The translations under genes were made by a program, and so were the position numbers. From Prinia subflava (Eukaryota; Chordata; Aves; Passeriformes; Cisticolidae): DNA of 64,000 nt. The stretch covers positions 6,262,001 to 6,326,000 of the forward strand of contig NC_086266.1 in assembly GCF_021018805.1 (NCBI RefSeq). Direction: 5' to 3'. Shown here in pieces: positions 53,501-64,000 of the stretch (position 1 is the stretch's first letter; every line of letters starts with the position of its first letter). The notes under the pieces are model-generated. The model saw only the letters and a list, made by a program, of their open reading frames with translations. It did not search any database and had not been told where the DNA came from.

Positions 53501-56500
53501 TACAATCCAGCTTGAGATTCTGCCTCTCTGCCTTAAAGATTTTTTTTTCAATAGACAAATCCAATCTGTGCATGTTTAACTCCTTGAAATGCTCTAGGAA
53601 CCATTTCACACGCAGAGCTTCACTCCTCAGCACTTCCAGCTCATTCTGCTGAGCTGATGAGGGAGGGCACAGTTCACACTGAAAACATTTGCTGGAACTG
53701 AATACTACTAATTTTAGTGTGGGTGTAAACTAGAAATCAACCTGGGAACCCAAAGCAAAAGGTGGGCTGAGATACAATATGAAGATATTCTAGCCAACTT
53801 TCTTTAAATACCAACTGGTAGCCTCTTTTTTCCAGTTTTATCCCATTATTTTTAATTAACAAAGAAAATCTTGTGCAACTAGCTTGGGTGGCAGCATTCC
53901 TGGAATCTGCTTTCTGAGCAGGCTGGAAACTCCTGGCAGAACCAATGAGTTAACTTTTCTATTAACAAAACACAAAAATGAACAGTACAATTGGTGCTGA
54001 AGCCCATGTGTTATTTATTTGGACACCAAACTCTATTTGTGTCAGGCTCTTCCAGCAATTTCGGTTTTCCCTGTGCCAAAGATGGAAATTAGTGAGATGC
54101 ACTGGAAAAGTTGTTATGATAGAGCTGGAAGGAAATTGAGAAGGTTCTGTAGATACTTTAAACAGACATATTTGGGGGTTTAGCCTACATCTATGATTGA
54201 TAGGGCTGAAATCAGAGTGCCAACAACTCTGTCAAACTGCATGGATTGGATGGTGCACTCTGCACAGCCACAAAGCCTAGAAACACCTTTTCCAGTGGAA
54301 AATTCAGATTTAGGTCAAATCTCATCCAAGGAACCACAGTGAGATTTCCCAGGCTGAATCAATTGTACAATTTGCTCTCAAGCATTGCAGCTCTATCATC
54401 TTACACCTCATTCTAAAATCTGGTCTGAAATTACCCCTGGTAATTTGAGGGAAAAGCTCTTGAGGAAACATCAGAACCTAGAACTGGTAAAACTAACACA
54501 GGAATTGCAAATAATGCTTCACAATGCTGAGATCAAGAATGGGCACAAAAGTGGGGTAGTGTAGGTACTATTTAAAGAAGAAAAGCCTCATGTTTGCAGG
54601 GCATTGTGTAAAAACCCAGTAGCTGAGGCTTCTGTCTTAAACATCATGTAATTATGCAGAGGAACCTTGCCAGTCCCTCGTGAGGAACGAAGATTAATGA
54701 AGAATTTAAAATGATAATACTGCCAGGCTGTAAGGAACCAAGGCATTTCTGTACAGCATGCAAATATTTTCCAGCATTATAAAAATAAACAAGCTTAGAC
54801 AAGTGAGTGACTCACCACTGTTTGATGAGTGGCTCTAATGCTATAGCTCAATTAACCTGCATGGAGCAATAATAACCTCACAAGCAAAGAGAAGCATCTT
54901 TCTTTAGCTTGTGAAACAAAGAGGAATGCAAGAGTCCCTGTGAGGACAGCCTGTGCATACTTGCCCAGAATTACTGCTTAGCCAAGGAGCTAATTAGCTA
55001 ACGCATCAGGTGGGATGGGAACAGGTTCACCACCTCATCAGGGCTCAGTACAATTAAGCACTTTCAGTTTTACTCCCAAGTTTTGTGTCTGCTCACACAT
55101 GAAACAATCCAGTGACAGACTTCAAACTCCAGCAGCGAATTCTGTAAAGCAATTCTGGGGTTTTTCTTAAAGGATGTGCTCGTGGTGCCGCCCATCCTGG
55201 CTGGCAGCAGGGGATGGGATGCTGCCAGGTAGATGAAATTTTAGGCTGGTTTTTTTAGGTGCAGGTTCTTCTTTAGATTCTTCAGACAGACCTGCACTCA
55301 GTAATAGAGGAGGGGACAGGGAACAGCATGGAAAGGACCAGCTGTGAGGTCCCTGGGCAATACTCCCATGCTGAGTCACCCCTGGGCAATGGAATCACTC
55401 TGCTGCTCCATGGCCCACGCCAACCCCAGCAGGCTGATCCTGATCCTGCAGAATTCCCTCAACCTGTGTCTCCAAGAGTGCTGGAACTGGGGCTGTTCTG
55501 CACAAGCGCTCACTCTGGAGTGGCTGGGAGCACCAGGGACTCAGAGGCAAAATTCCCAATTATTTAATGAATAGTGGAGGTTATCACTGAATGCTCTTTG
55601 CTTCCTTTCAGTCCTTCCCAAGGAGGAGGAAGGGAGAGAATACCCACCAGGACAGCGCTGGAGAATAAAGGCTCCCAACATCTGGCGCCAACACCCAGAC
55701 CTGCAAGGCAGCACTCAACAAGTCCCAGCTTTGTGAGAGAGCTTTGGCACCTGCTCCTAAGCAGGAGGAGGTTCCAGGCTCCAACCATAAACACCTCCCC
55801 AGCTCCCATTCAGCCCTCCCGGCCCTGCCAGCCTCCCTCTGCTGCCCGTGGCTCAGGTGATCCCGCAGGGTGGCACCCAGCAGGTGCATGGAGCGCTGCC
55901 AGCATTACTCATCTTCATTCCACAAGGGCAGAGTCACCGGGCAAACAAGAAAAACTTCCTTCTTTTAACGAAAAACAAGAACAATGTCACCCGCAGGGGG
56001 GCAAATAAGATGCATACCCATTGTATTAGATCATCATGCTACAGCAACATGAGAACAACTAAAGACTAGTCCGGGTTTTAACAACTCTCCCAGCCAAACT
56101 GAGCCCACCTGAGCAAGGATTAGACTGTCCCTAACCCTGTCCCTCAAACACTCGTGGGACCAGGCACAGGGAAGACTGGCAGGCCTGGAGAGAAGGCAGC
56201 AAGTTGCTTGGCCTGGCTGGAGATAAGTAAGTCAAGACATCAACATGGGAAAATCCCCTCTAAATTACATCTCAAAGGAAAAAACTGAGAAGGCCTTACT
56301 TGACCTTTGAATTACTGCTCCTCTCACTAAAAAGTATCAATTTCTTCACAGGGAAGTTCCTATAATCTTCACCAGCATAATTTAGGCTTTATATTACAAA
56401 GGAAAAAAAAACCCCAAACATTTACAAAGCCTGGTATAAACAGGAATGTGTTGTGGCTTTTAAGCATTTTGAAAAGAATACTATGGAATTTCAAGTTCCT

Positions 56501-59249
56501 CCATAAAATTTTAGAAGTCACAGAGGCAGGAGGATTTATTCTGAATATACCAGTCTAATAGGAAAACCAGCTGGTTTTATTGAGAATATTTCTACATGAA
56601 GACATCACACCACTCCATTACTGAGACTGTTACACAGCACTACCTAACACTGCTCACACATCTGCAGAGTCACAGCCCTTTAGGGGCAGGTACTGCCATT
56701 TCTGAGTAATTAATGAAGCACAAATTCCAGCACAGGCAGTGGAAGCTCTGCTACCAGCTCCAGAAAAGCCAAGATCTCACCTTTTAGATGTCTTCATGCT
56801 AAAACCAGCTCAAGCTCACGCCGCTTTAGCCTCTCCAGGTCTCATTTCAGAGGGCTGCCTCCCAGCACAGAGCGAGCAAGATTCATCTGCCTCAAAGCTC
56901 AGCGATTTCCAGTAATCATGCAGGACTGGGGAACTGCTGCAAGCCCCAGCCGCAGTTTGAATTCCACATCAAGCTTTGTTTTGTGTTTTTGCAAATGCTC
57001 CACTTCTCGCTGCTGCTGCTGGCACTCAGGCAGCGCCCTGCTTCTGTCGTCAGCAGCCCCTGTCCCACAACTATCCCAGCTATGCCTCAGCACCAGTTTC
57101 ATTGCATTGTGTGGTTTCTCCATTCCTTCCCTGATTTAGTCCAGGCCTCTCCTCGGGGCTCTCAGATAATGAAAACCATGTGAGAGTAAAATGTAATCTT
57201 CAAACACGCAAACCAGTTTCATGTGCATTATCAGAAGGGAGCAAAATGTTGACAGTGCATCATTTGTCCCTACAGATAGGATCAGACTCTTTTAATTGCT
57301 GCTGAGATTAAAAAAAAAAAAAAAGAAAGATTGGAATCAGCATCTGCGTTAAAAATAAAATCAAAATTCGAACCTAAAAGCTGAAGCAGTCCTGAAAACA
57401 ATGGAAATACGATCCCCAAACAGATATATCCTTTTTGTGCCATCTTAAGGTAGTTTTTCCTCATATGTCAGTTGTAACATCCTGAAAATTTATATCATAA
57501 GTTGACACAAATGAAAAAACATAGGTGGAGGAGGATGCAGAGAAGAAAACAACCACTATGGCCTAACTTTAGCATGGAAATTTCTGGCTTTTCTAGCAAT
57601 ACCACAATTTAAACTATTTTAAGCCCACATATGGAGGAGCTCTTCTTATTTCAGAATGCAGCTTCACAGAATTTAACAGGACTAACCACAGAATTCAGAA
57701 AGCAGGCAGGAATGGCCCCTCCTTTGGTCTAAGGTCTGTTTTTTGTTTTCTTTAGAAAAAGAAACAGCTAAAACACAGGTAAATTGCCAGCAATCAGCCA
57801 GAGATGCTGTGGCCCAAGGAAGGGCACAAACCCAGTGCAGTACTGGGATAGCCCAACACCACCAAGAGATTTCAGTGGGTACCATGGGTTAAAAATATGA
57901 ATTAAAAATAAAACCCTACAGAAGATCCAGCCCACTGCATTTTTAGACAGCAGGGATGTTGTAAGAGTGGTTTTGGTGTTGTTCTTTTATCATAACCACC
58001 TGGGCTTCTCCTGTGCACCTTGTAAAAAACCCTTAATCACCTATAAGATGATTAATTGAGCTTCACTACCACACTGGGAGGAAGATATTACTCCATTCAT
58101 TTTAGCACAGCGGTGACTGGCTAAGTCCTGGCCTACACTGATGTCTTTTGTTGCCACAACTATGTCACTCAGGGAACTGATTTCTTTCAATGCAAGTATT
58201 CCAGTAACCACTCTAAAACAGATGCAGTTACAGTAGGAAATAATTGGGTTTAGGTGTACTGCTTAGGAAACCTCGTGTAAACCACACCAGCACAACTTCT
58301 GCCTTGCTAATACAAACTTCATCACTGCTAGAAGATTCTCTGTAGTAACAGGAGCAGCAAGCAGAGATCCTGCCTAAATGGATGAAAGATGTTGGCACCC
58401 CAGGACTTGTGCAAGCAGAGGAACCTTCTGGGTGTTTTCTACAGCTGGAGAAGATACTTCTGCAAAAGATCCCCAGCAGCTGCAGAAAAATAGTTAAAGA
58501 TTTAGAGCCCTAATGAACAAAATGAATTTCACTGAGTGCACAGAAAGCAGAGGTAACACACGGCTCCTTGAGCACAAAGCCAAGGTGATTAACCTTTCCT
58601 GCCCCCCTCAGAGCTCAGTCAATGCCAGCAGGGCTTGTGCAGGAAATGCACTCAGCCCTCCCCTGCCTGAGGAATGCAGTGCCAGAGCCTCTCCAGGCAG
58701 GAAAAGCTGCTGTCCCGGGTCTCCCAAGGGAACACATCCTGCAGTTTGCCTCCCCCAGCTTTTTGAGACTGCCCCATGGAAGCTCCCTTCAAACCCCCTG
58801 AGCAGCAGGGGATGGGGCCAGCAGTGTCCCACACACAGCTTCCATTGCCATCCCTACTCCCCCAAATCAGAAATCCACTGGGCTTTCAACACGTGCTAAA
58901 TCTACTCTTCACCCCAGGGGGGCTAAGCTTTTTTTACAACTTTTCCTTTTTTAAAGAAGATCCAAGTGGTCCACACCCAATCCCAACTGGACAAGAGCAA
59001 AAGCTGCTCCTTCTGATGGAACTTTGGAGTGCTCTTTTCTGCCTGCTCTCCACAGATCCCTGATCTTTCCCAAAGGAAGGGTGGAACAGGCTATGTAATG
59101 GCTCTTGGTCTCTTCAACCTTCATCATTCTACAGAAGTGTTCCAAATTTGTTTTTACCCAATACAAATATCAGCACTCAGCTGTGATGACTCCAGAAAAT
59201 TCCAGATTACTGCCTCCTTGTGCACCTCCCCAGGCTGTCCCAGCATCCC

Positions 59250-59325
59250 AGACTGGTTTGGGTTGGAAGAAACACTAAACCCGTCTCACTCCAACCCCCC
59301 AGCACAGAGGGATGCCACCTCACAC
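59250..59325 (-). mobile_element. Short CR1 3'-end fragment
   Basis: The plus strand has GACTGGTTTGGGTTGGAAGA, then a stretch ending CTCCAACCCCCCAGCACAGA, matching the reverse complement of the last roughly 75 nt of CR1. More diverged than the others. Confidence 0.7.
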
Positions 59326-59959
59326 TGGTTTTAAATTCTGGCTTTCCAGAAATGCAGAGGAGGTTTCAGCTTTGTTTCTTTTCAAAAAGACAATGGGAAA
59401 ACAAGGAAGATATGTTTTCCCAAGCCCCACAGCTAGACAGGCTAGCCCCAGTATGAAGCAATCAAATTTGTTTCAGCTGAACACCCAAATTAGAACAGCA
59501 GGAAAAGTCCACCAAACCCTGATGGGAACAAAGTCACTGAAATGTGGAATTAGTTTCCTTGAGGGTTACAGTAACTAATCCTAATATATTAAGTAATTCT
59601 TTCAAAAAACAAGTTGTGTAGAGACACAAAACATTTTCAAGAAAATATTACTGTGACACAACTCTTAGACCAAATGCTAATTAATTCATTAAACAAAATC
59701 CTAAACTGGCTTAATTCATAAACATTCATATAAGAGAACTGTTCAACAACATTTTGGTCTACTATTAGACACTGCAAGTGCTTTGCAAATACAAATAAGC
59801 CTTTAGAAACCAATTTTATTGGATCAGTGAACTTTTTTGTCCTTTACACAAAGTCTGTGACCAATACTGATGAACCTTATATAGCCCAACAGTGGTTACC
59901 AAGGAAAATGACCAAGGACCTCTCTAAACTCCTAAGGAATTTCAAATATTTAGTATTTT

Positions 59960-59977
59960 AAAAAAAAAAAAAAAAAA
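59960..59977 (+). repeat. Poly(A) run (18 A)
   Basis: Uninterrupted A run in the upstream region. The preceding AT-rich sequence has no recognised element. Shorter runs occur at about 44255, 57310 and 62205. Confidence 0.85.
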
Positions 59978-62900
59978 GTTATTTTAAGCTGAGACACAAC
60001 CAAACTAGACAAGAGTCATTCTGAGAGAGGACAAGAAAGTAAAAAAGCAGCGAGTCTGAATGGCAGCATTTATCTGTGAAGCCCTTCTGCAGGACCAAGA
60101 ATGCAGAGTGCCTGCCAGGAAGAGAGGAGACGCTCAGCTCTTGGGAACAGGAGGGAGCCCTCGCTTCTCCAGGGCCAGCCAAGCCCTGCAGGAGCTGCCC
60201 ACAAGGGATGGGACATCCACCAAGCACCACGAGGGACGGCCACAGCTCCATCCACAGCGGAGGCTCCAACACGCTCCCCCTGCACCTAAGTGGGCACCTC
60301 ACACAAACCTCTGCTAACACCTCTCCACTCTGCTAACACAGGATTTTAAACCTTTGAGAGGTTTGTTTCCACAGGCCTTTGAATTCAGTTCTCAGGGGGT
60401 TTTTTCAATTCATATTTCGTTTTCCATTCCTTTTCACTCCTCATGCACTGAGCTCCCGCTGATATCAAATGGCTGGTTTGCCCTGAATGGTCATTTATAC
60501 ACAGGTGAGTTTTAAATCTGTTCTTACTTTAAAAATTACATCCAAGTGTCCATGTAAACACAAATTCCATCAGCCACGAAAAATTCCTTTCACTTACAGG
60601 CATAGTAGGCAAATAAGAAAATATTATATTGCACATATAAAAATTCATTGCTCCGAGGGACAGCTTCACACTATTTTTGCCCAAAGTTGTTGGATCTTTT
60701 TCCTGTCCTGAAGACAACATTTCAAGGCTACTCTGGAGAGCCTGGTAATATGCAAGATTATCACTTGCTGACTTTAGAGTTCTCCATACAGCCCTTTCAC
60801 ACGGACACAATTCCAGTATCAGATCTGTCCAAAGCATGAACCAAAGGCTTTTGCAAAGGTTGAAGGTATGGCCATGGAGGCTGCAGCATGAAGTTCTTCC
60901 TGTGGCCAGCACTGCATTCCAGAATTGTTTGGGAATACATTCTCTCCTGTCTAAAAGAGTTTAACAACTCCTGCAGCCAGACTGGACTCACAGGGCAGGT
61001 ATGTGCCTGCTCTTTCATAAAAGACAATGATTTAAGTCTACAATATGATGCTGCTGTCACATATGGGGCACGTGCAGAGAGATCAGGCACCAGGTATGTG
61101 GAAGTCTAACCTGGAAAGAAACTACTCATCAGAAAGTAAGAAAAGCAGAGAATTCCTGAAGGGAATGAGCTTAAAGAAATGGGTTGTGGCCCAGATTCAA
61201 CACAATGGACTAAATCACTTTGACAAATCCTCTAGTGCTTCCTGCAAGTGCATAACCCCAGCAACAAGCAGTTTGGAACACTTCTATGAGGAACCAAGTC
61301 CTCTCTTGTATTTCAGTGGACAGAAGAGGAGAAAGAGAGCCCTGGACCTTATTGCCAATCCCCAAGAATGGCTGTTCTCACACTTTTATAAACACTTGGT
61401 CTCCATGGAAGGGGGATACCTAGCAGCAAACATTGGCAACCAAGGACATTCCACTCCCACTATATCGTCCACAATAGCAAGGAGGAAAAAAATTCCATAA
61501 GGCTGCTTTGATTAGGAACCCTTTGAGAGGACTTCTTCAAAAGTCAGTGTCTGAAAATACCTTAAAATGTGGGAATGTGCAACAACAGCCAGATGGGGGA
61601 AAACAAGCATCTTACTTTATTCTGAAAGCATTTACACTTCAGCCCAAAGTGGGAACATCCATTAATCCAAGAACCTTTTGCCAAGAACAAGGTCATCGTT
61701 TTCTTTTTAATTCACAACAGAACCCAGTGCACAACATACTCTGCACCAAACAGAGAATCTCACCATTTACAGGCGTTTGGAGCCACATTTTAGTGTAATG
61801 CAACGTGTAAGAACTTTATTATGTTGGGTTTTGTCTTCCCTGCAGGTCAGAGCTCCGCAGCTCTTCAAAAGCCACCAGTAAGAATGAAGCAAGAAGTGCA
61901 CAAGGAGTTTAAACACACAAATTCTTTCACTGCCAAAAGTATTTCTACACTAATACACTCTTGGACTGTTGATAATTCTAAAATTGAACACCTCTTCCTG
62001 TGTATGCACAAATACAACAATCTGAACCAAGCTCAAAGTTTGCTCCACATTAAGAAAATTAAGCTTTAATGAGCTCAAATTTTACTTGAGCTGTTTGTTC
62101 ATTGCAGTGAGAGTGAGCCCCAGCCATGGAGCAAGGCAACACTGCAGTGAGCTCTAGAAAGAATTAAATGGTGCAAATTGTTCTACCAAAATAACCACCA
62201 CCAAAAAAAAAAAAAAATCACATTACACTCAACTGGAAACAAAAGAAAGGGCTAGAAATGGGAGAAGCATTTATACTCTGAGAACTTGGGGGTTGCAAAT
62301 TCTCAATTTCACTGTCATGGTTAGGAAAATGTGGCAGCAAAGCAATGAAACCTTATTTCTAAATAAACAAAAAGATTGGTCAGTCTGCTGATGCAAGACA
62401 GACTAAAGAGAACAAGAGAACTATTAAATTATCTCCACTTCTGGGACTCTGGCTATTCTTTTGCAAAGTGAATGGCTTATGCTAATCAGGATGCATCTGA
62501 AATGCATCATTCAAGCCTTCTTGTACAAATATAGTTCTTATTTATCCCAAAAGATCCCCACCAGCTGGCAATGTTTGCATACAATGTTAAACCCAACCTC
62601 AAGAGCCCATGCATTATGAGTCATTTTACACTTAAAAACATTAGTTCCCTTCAGTGTGCTCCAAGACGGTGTATCCCACGAGAGGAATTTTAGCGGAATT
62701 CAGCAATAATACACTATGTTACCATCCAACTTCCTCTAGCACTAAGAAGTTACAAGTTTTCTGTTGTTCGGTGGGTTGTGGGTTTTTTTTTTTTCCTCCT
62801 AACAGTGCTTTTCCTCCAGACCATCTCTGGGGAAGGAACAAAAGGATTTGCACCAATCCCCTCTATATGAATCAAATATTTATGCTATGCCCTCTTGAAG

Positions 62901-64000
62901 CACTTTCATCTAGTAACCTATGGAATGTGATCTCCTGACCTCAACACTCAGGCACGTCTAAATCAGCTGCCCTTTGAGCTGTATTAGAGGCTGCAGAGAA
63001 TTTTTATACATTTATATCACAGGCATATGAAAACCCTGTGGCCCAGCTGTGGCGTTCTCTGCTACAAAGCTTTAGTCCAGAGGGTGCCTGGGGAAAGGGG
63101 AATGCTTTGGTTGTCCCACGTTCATGGCAGAATCCGATGTCGTGTGTCCCCAGCAACAGGTAGGATGATGAACCACACAATCAGCACAATTTAAATTAAA
63201 GTGTCAGGGCAAACTCCAACCCCTCATCCCACCACATGGCCCATTCTGCCCACTCCACACTGCCCAGTTCCCTCCTGCCTCCAGCACCCTCCCCAGGGCA
63301 GCCAGCGCTGCCTGCAAAACACCTCCAGAATCCAAAAGGCAAAGAGCTTGTGGGATGAGCAGGCACCCCATTCCCTCCACCTGGAAATCTCCCCCCTTCC
63401 TCAAGAAAAATAAATCATTCTATGTTGTCTTTGTGGCTCCCAGGAACCTTTGAAGGATGGGGTTATGTTGCAAATAAGTGTCCTGGAAGTAAAAGAGAGG
63501 GAGACCAGGTGTCCCAGTTGAACCTGCAACTCCAACTACAGCACAAATTTTTCCAGGGTCAATTCATGACCCTGCTCCCTCAGAGGGGCAGTCACTGAGG
63601 TAACCCTGGTGAAAGTCTGACCCAGAGATTTAACAGGGTCATGGTCCTGATGGTAGGGTTCGTGTTTTCACAGCAGCCCTGAAAAACTGACGTGATGCTG
63701 CCCATCACTCACACGGGAGCAGCACGAGGGCGCAGGGAAAGCTCGAGAACACAGTTCTCATGTGCCCACCCCGACCTGGTAGAAAAGGTGCCCTGAAACA
63801 GTCAAGCACAAAAATGTGAGACAACAGCCAAAACCAAGAGCCCGTCCTCTGCCCCAGGATGGATCCTGGTCGGTCACCTGGCCCAGTCCCCTCGCAAGGT
63901 GCCCCAGTGGCTGCTGCACCCCAGCAGAGACTGAGGCACCCCCAGTGCTGAGGGTCCAGCAGCTCAGAGCACACTGCCCCACCTACTCCACCTTCTTTTC

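Larger units (their letters stand above)
50545..64000 (-). other. Upstream region of AMOT, probably 5' intron; no exon recognised
   Basis: The acceptor at 50545 shows that at least one non-coding or short coding exon lies further upstream on the minus strand, here or beyond the window. I found no convincing exon, CpG island promoter or other gene. Moderately GC-rich patches at 55.6-55.9, 58.6-58.9, 60.1-60.3 and 63.2-64.0 kb show no supported coding potential. Unique AT-rich blocks at 54.6-55.0 kb and 62.45-62.65 kb (several ATGCAT/TTTGCAT motifs) look like possible conserved elements. Confidence 0.55.

Overview
This is vertebrate nuclear DNA, almost certainly from a bird. It has long introns with canonical GT-AG boundaries, few interspersed repeats, and the only dispersed elements I recognise are short 3' fragments of CR1-type LINEs ending in ATTCTRTG-like tails. 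G/T-only low-complexity tracts and several minisatellites suggest a songbird, but that is an inference.

The window holds one protein-coding gene I can support: AMOT (angiomotin, long p130-type form), on the minus strand. Eleven coding exons run from 50497 (start codon) down to 20114 (stop). All acceptors and donors are AG/GT, all phases join, and the assembled CDS is 2,727 nt (908 codons plus stop). The protein carries the LATS-type HxRxxS site, three L/PPxY motifs for WW-domain partners, the angiomotin coiled coil, a conserved C-terminal segment and a terminal EYLI PDZ-binding motif. These parts link cell junctions, F-actin and the Hippo co-activators YAP/TAZ. Against human AMOT (about 1,084 aa), the large Ala/Pro-rich block near the C terminus is absent, and the methionine that opens the human p80 isoform is a leucine.

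Layout: 1 to about 15,400 is GC-rich DNA downstream of AMOT. It has no convincing gene, three CR1 fragments, a CpG-enriched stretch near 9.0-10.7 kb, and AT-rich islands with TAATTA cores that look like candidate conserved non-coding elements. The interval 15,400-20,113 is AT-rich and probably contains the AMOT 3' UTR. It is interrupted at 16.24-16.66 kb by two minisatellites. Positions 20,114-50,544 are the AMOT exons and ten introns. Intron 1 holds a 33/35-bp minisatellite (46.4-46.9 kb), a C-depleted tract (45.56-45.80 kb), and a 12-copy 32-bp array directly behind the first coding exon. Positions 50,545-64,000 are upstream sequence, probably a 5' intron of AMOT. No further exon or promoter was identified there.

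Human AMOT is X-linked, and its avian counterpart belongs to the chicken chr4p / songbird chr4A block, so this window probably derives from that chromosome (inference from known synteny, not visible here).
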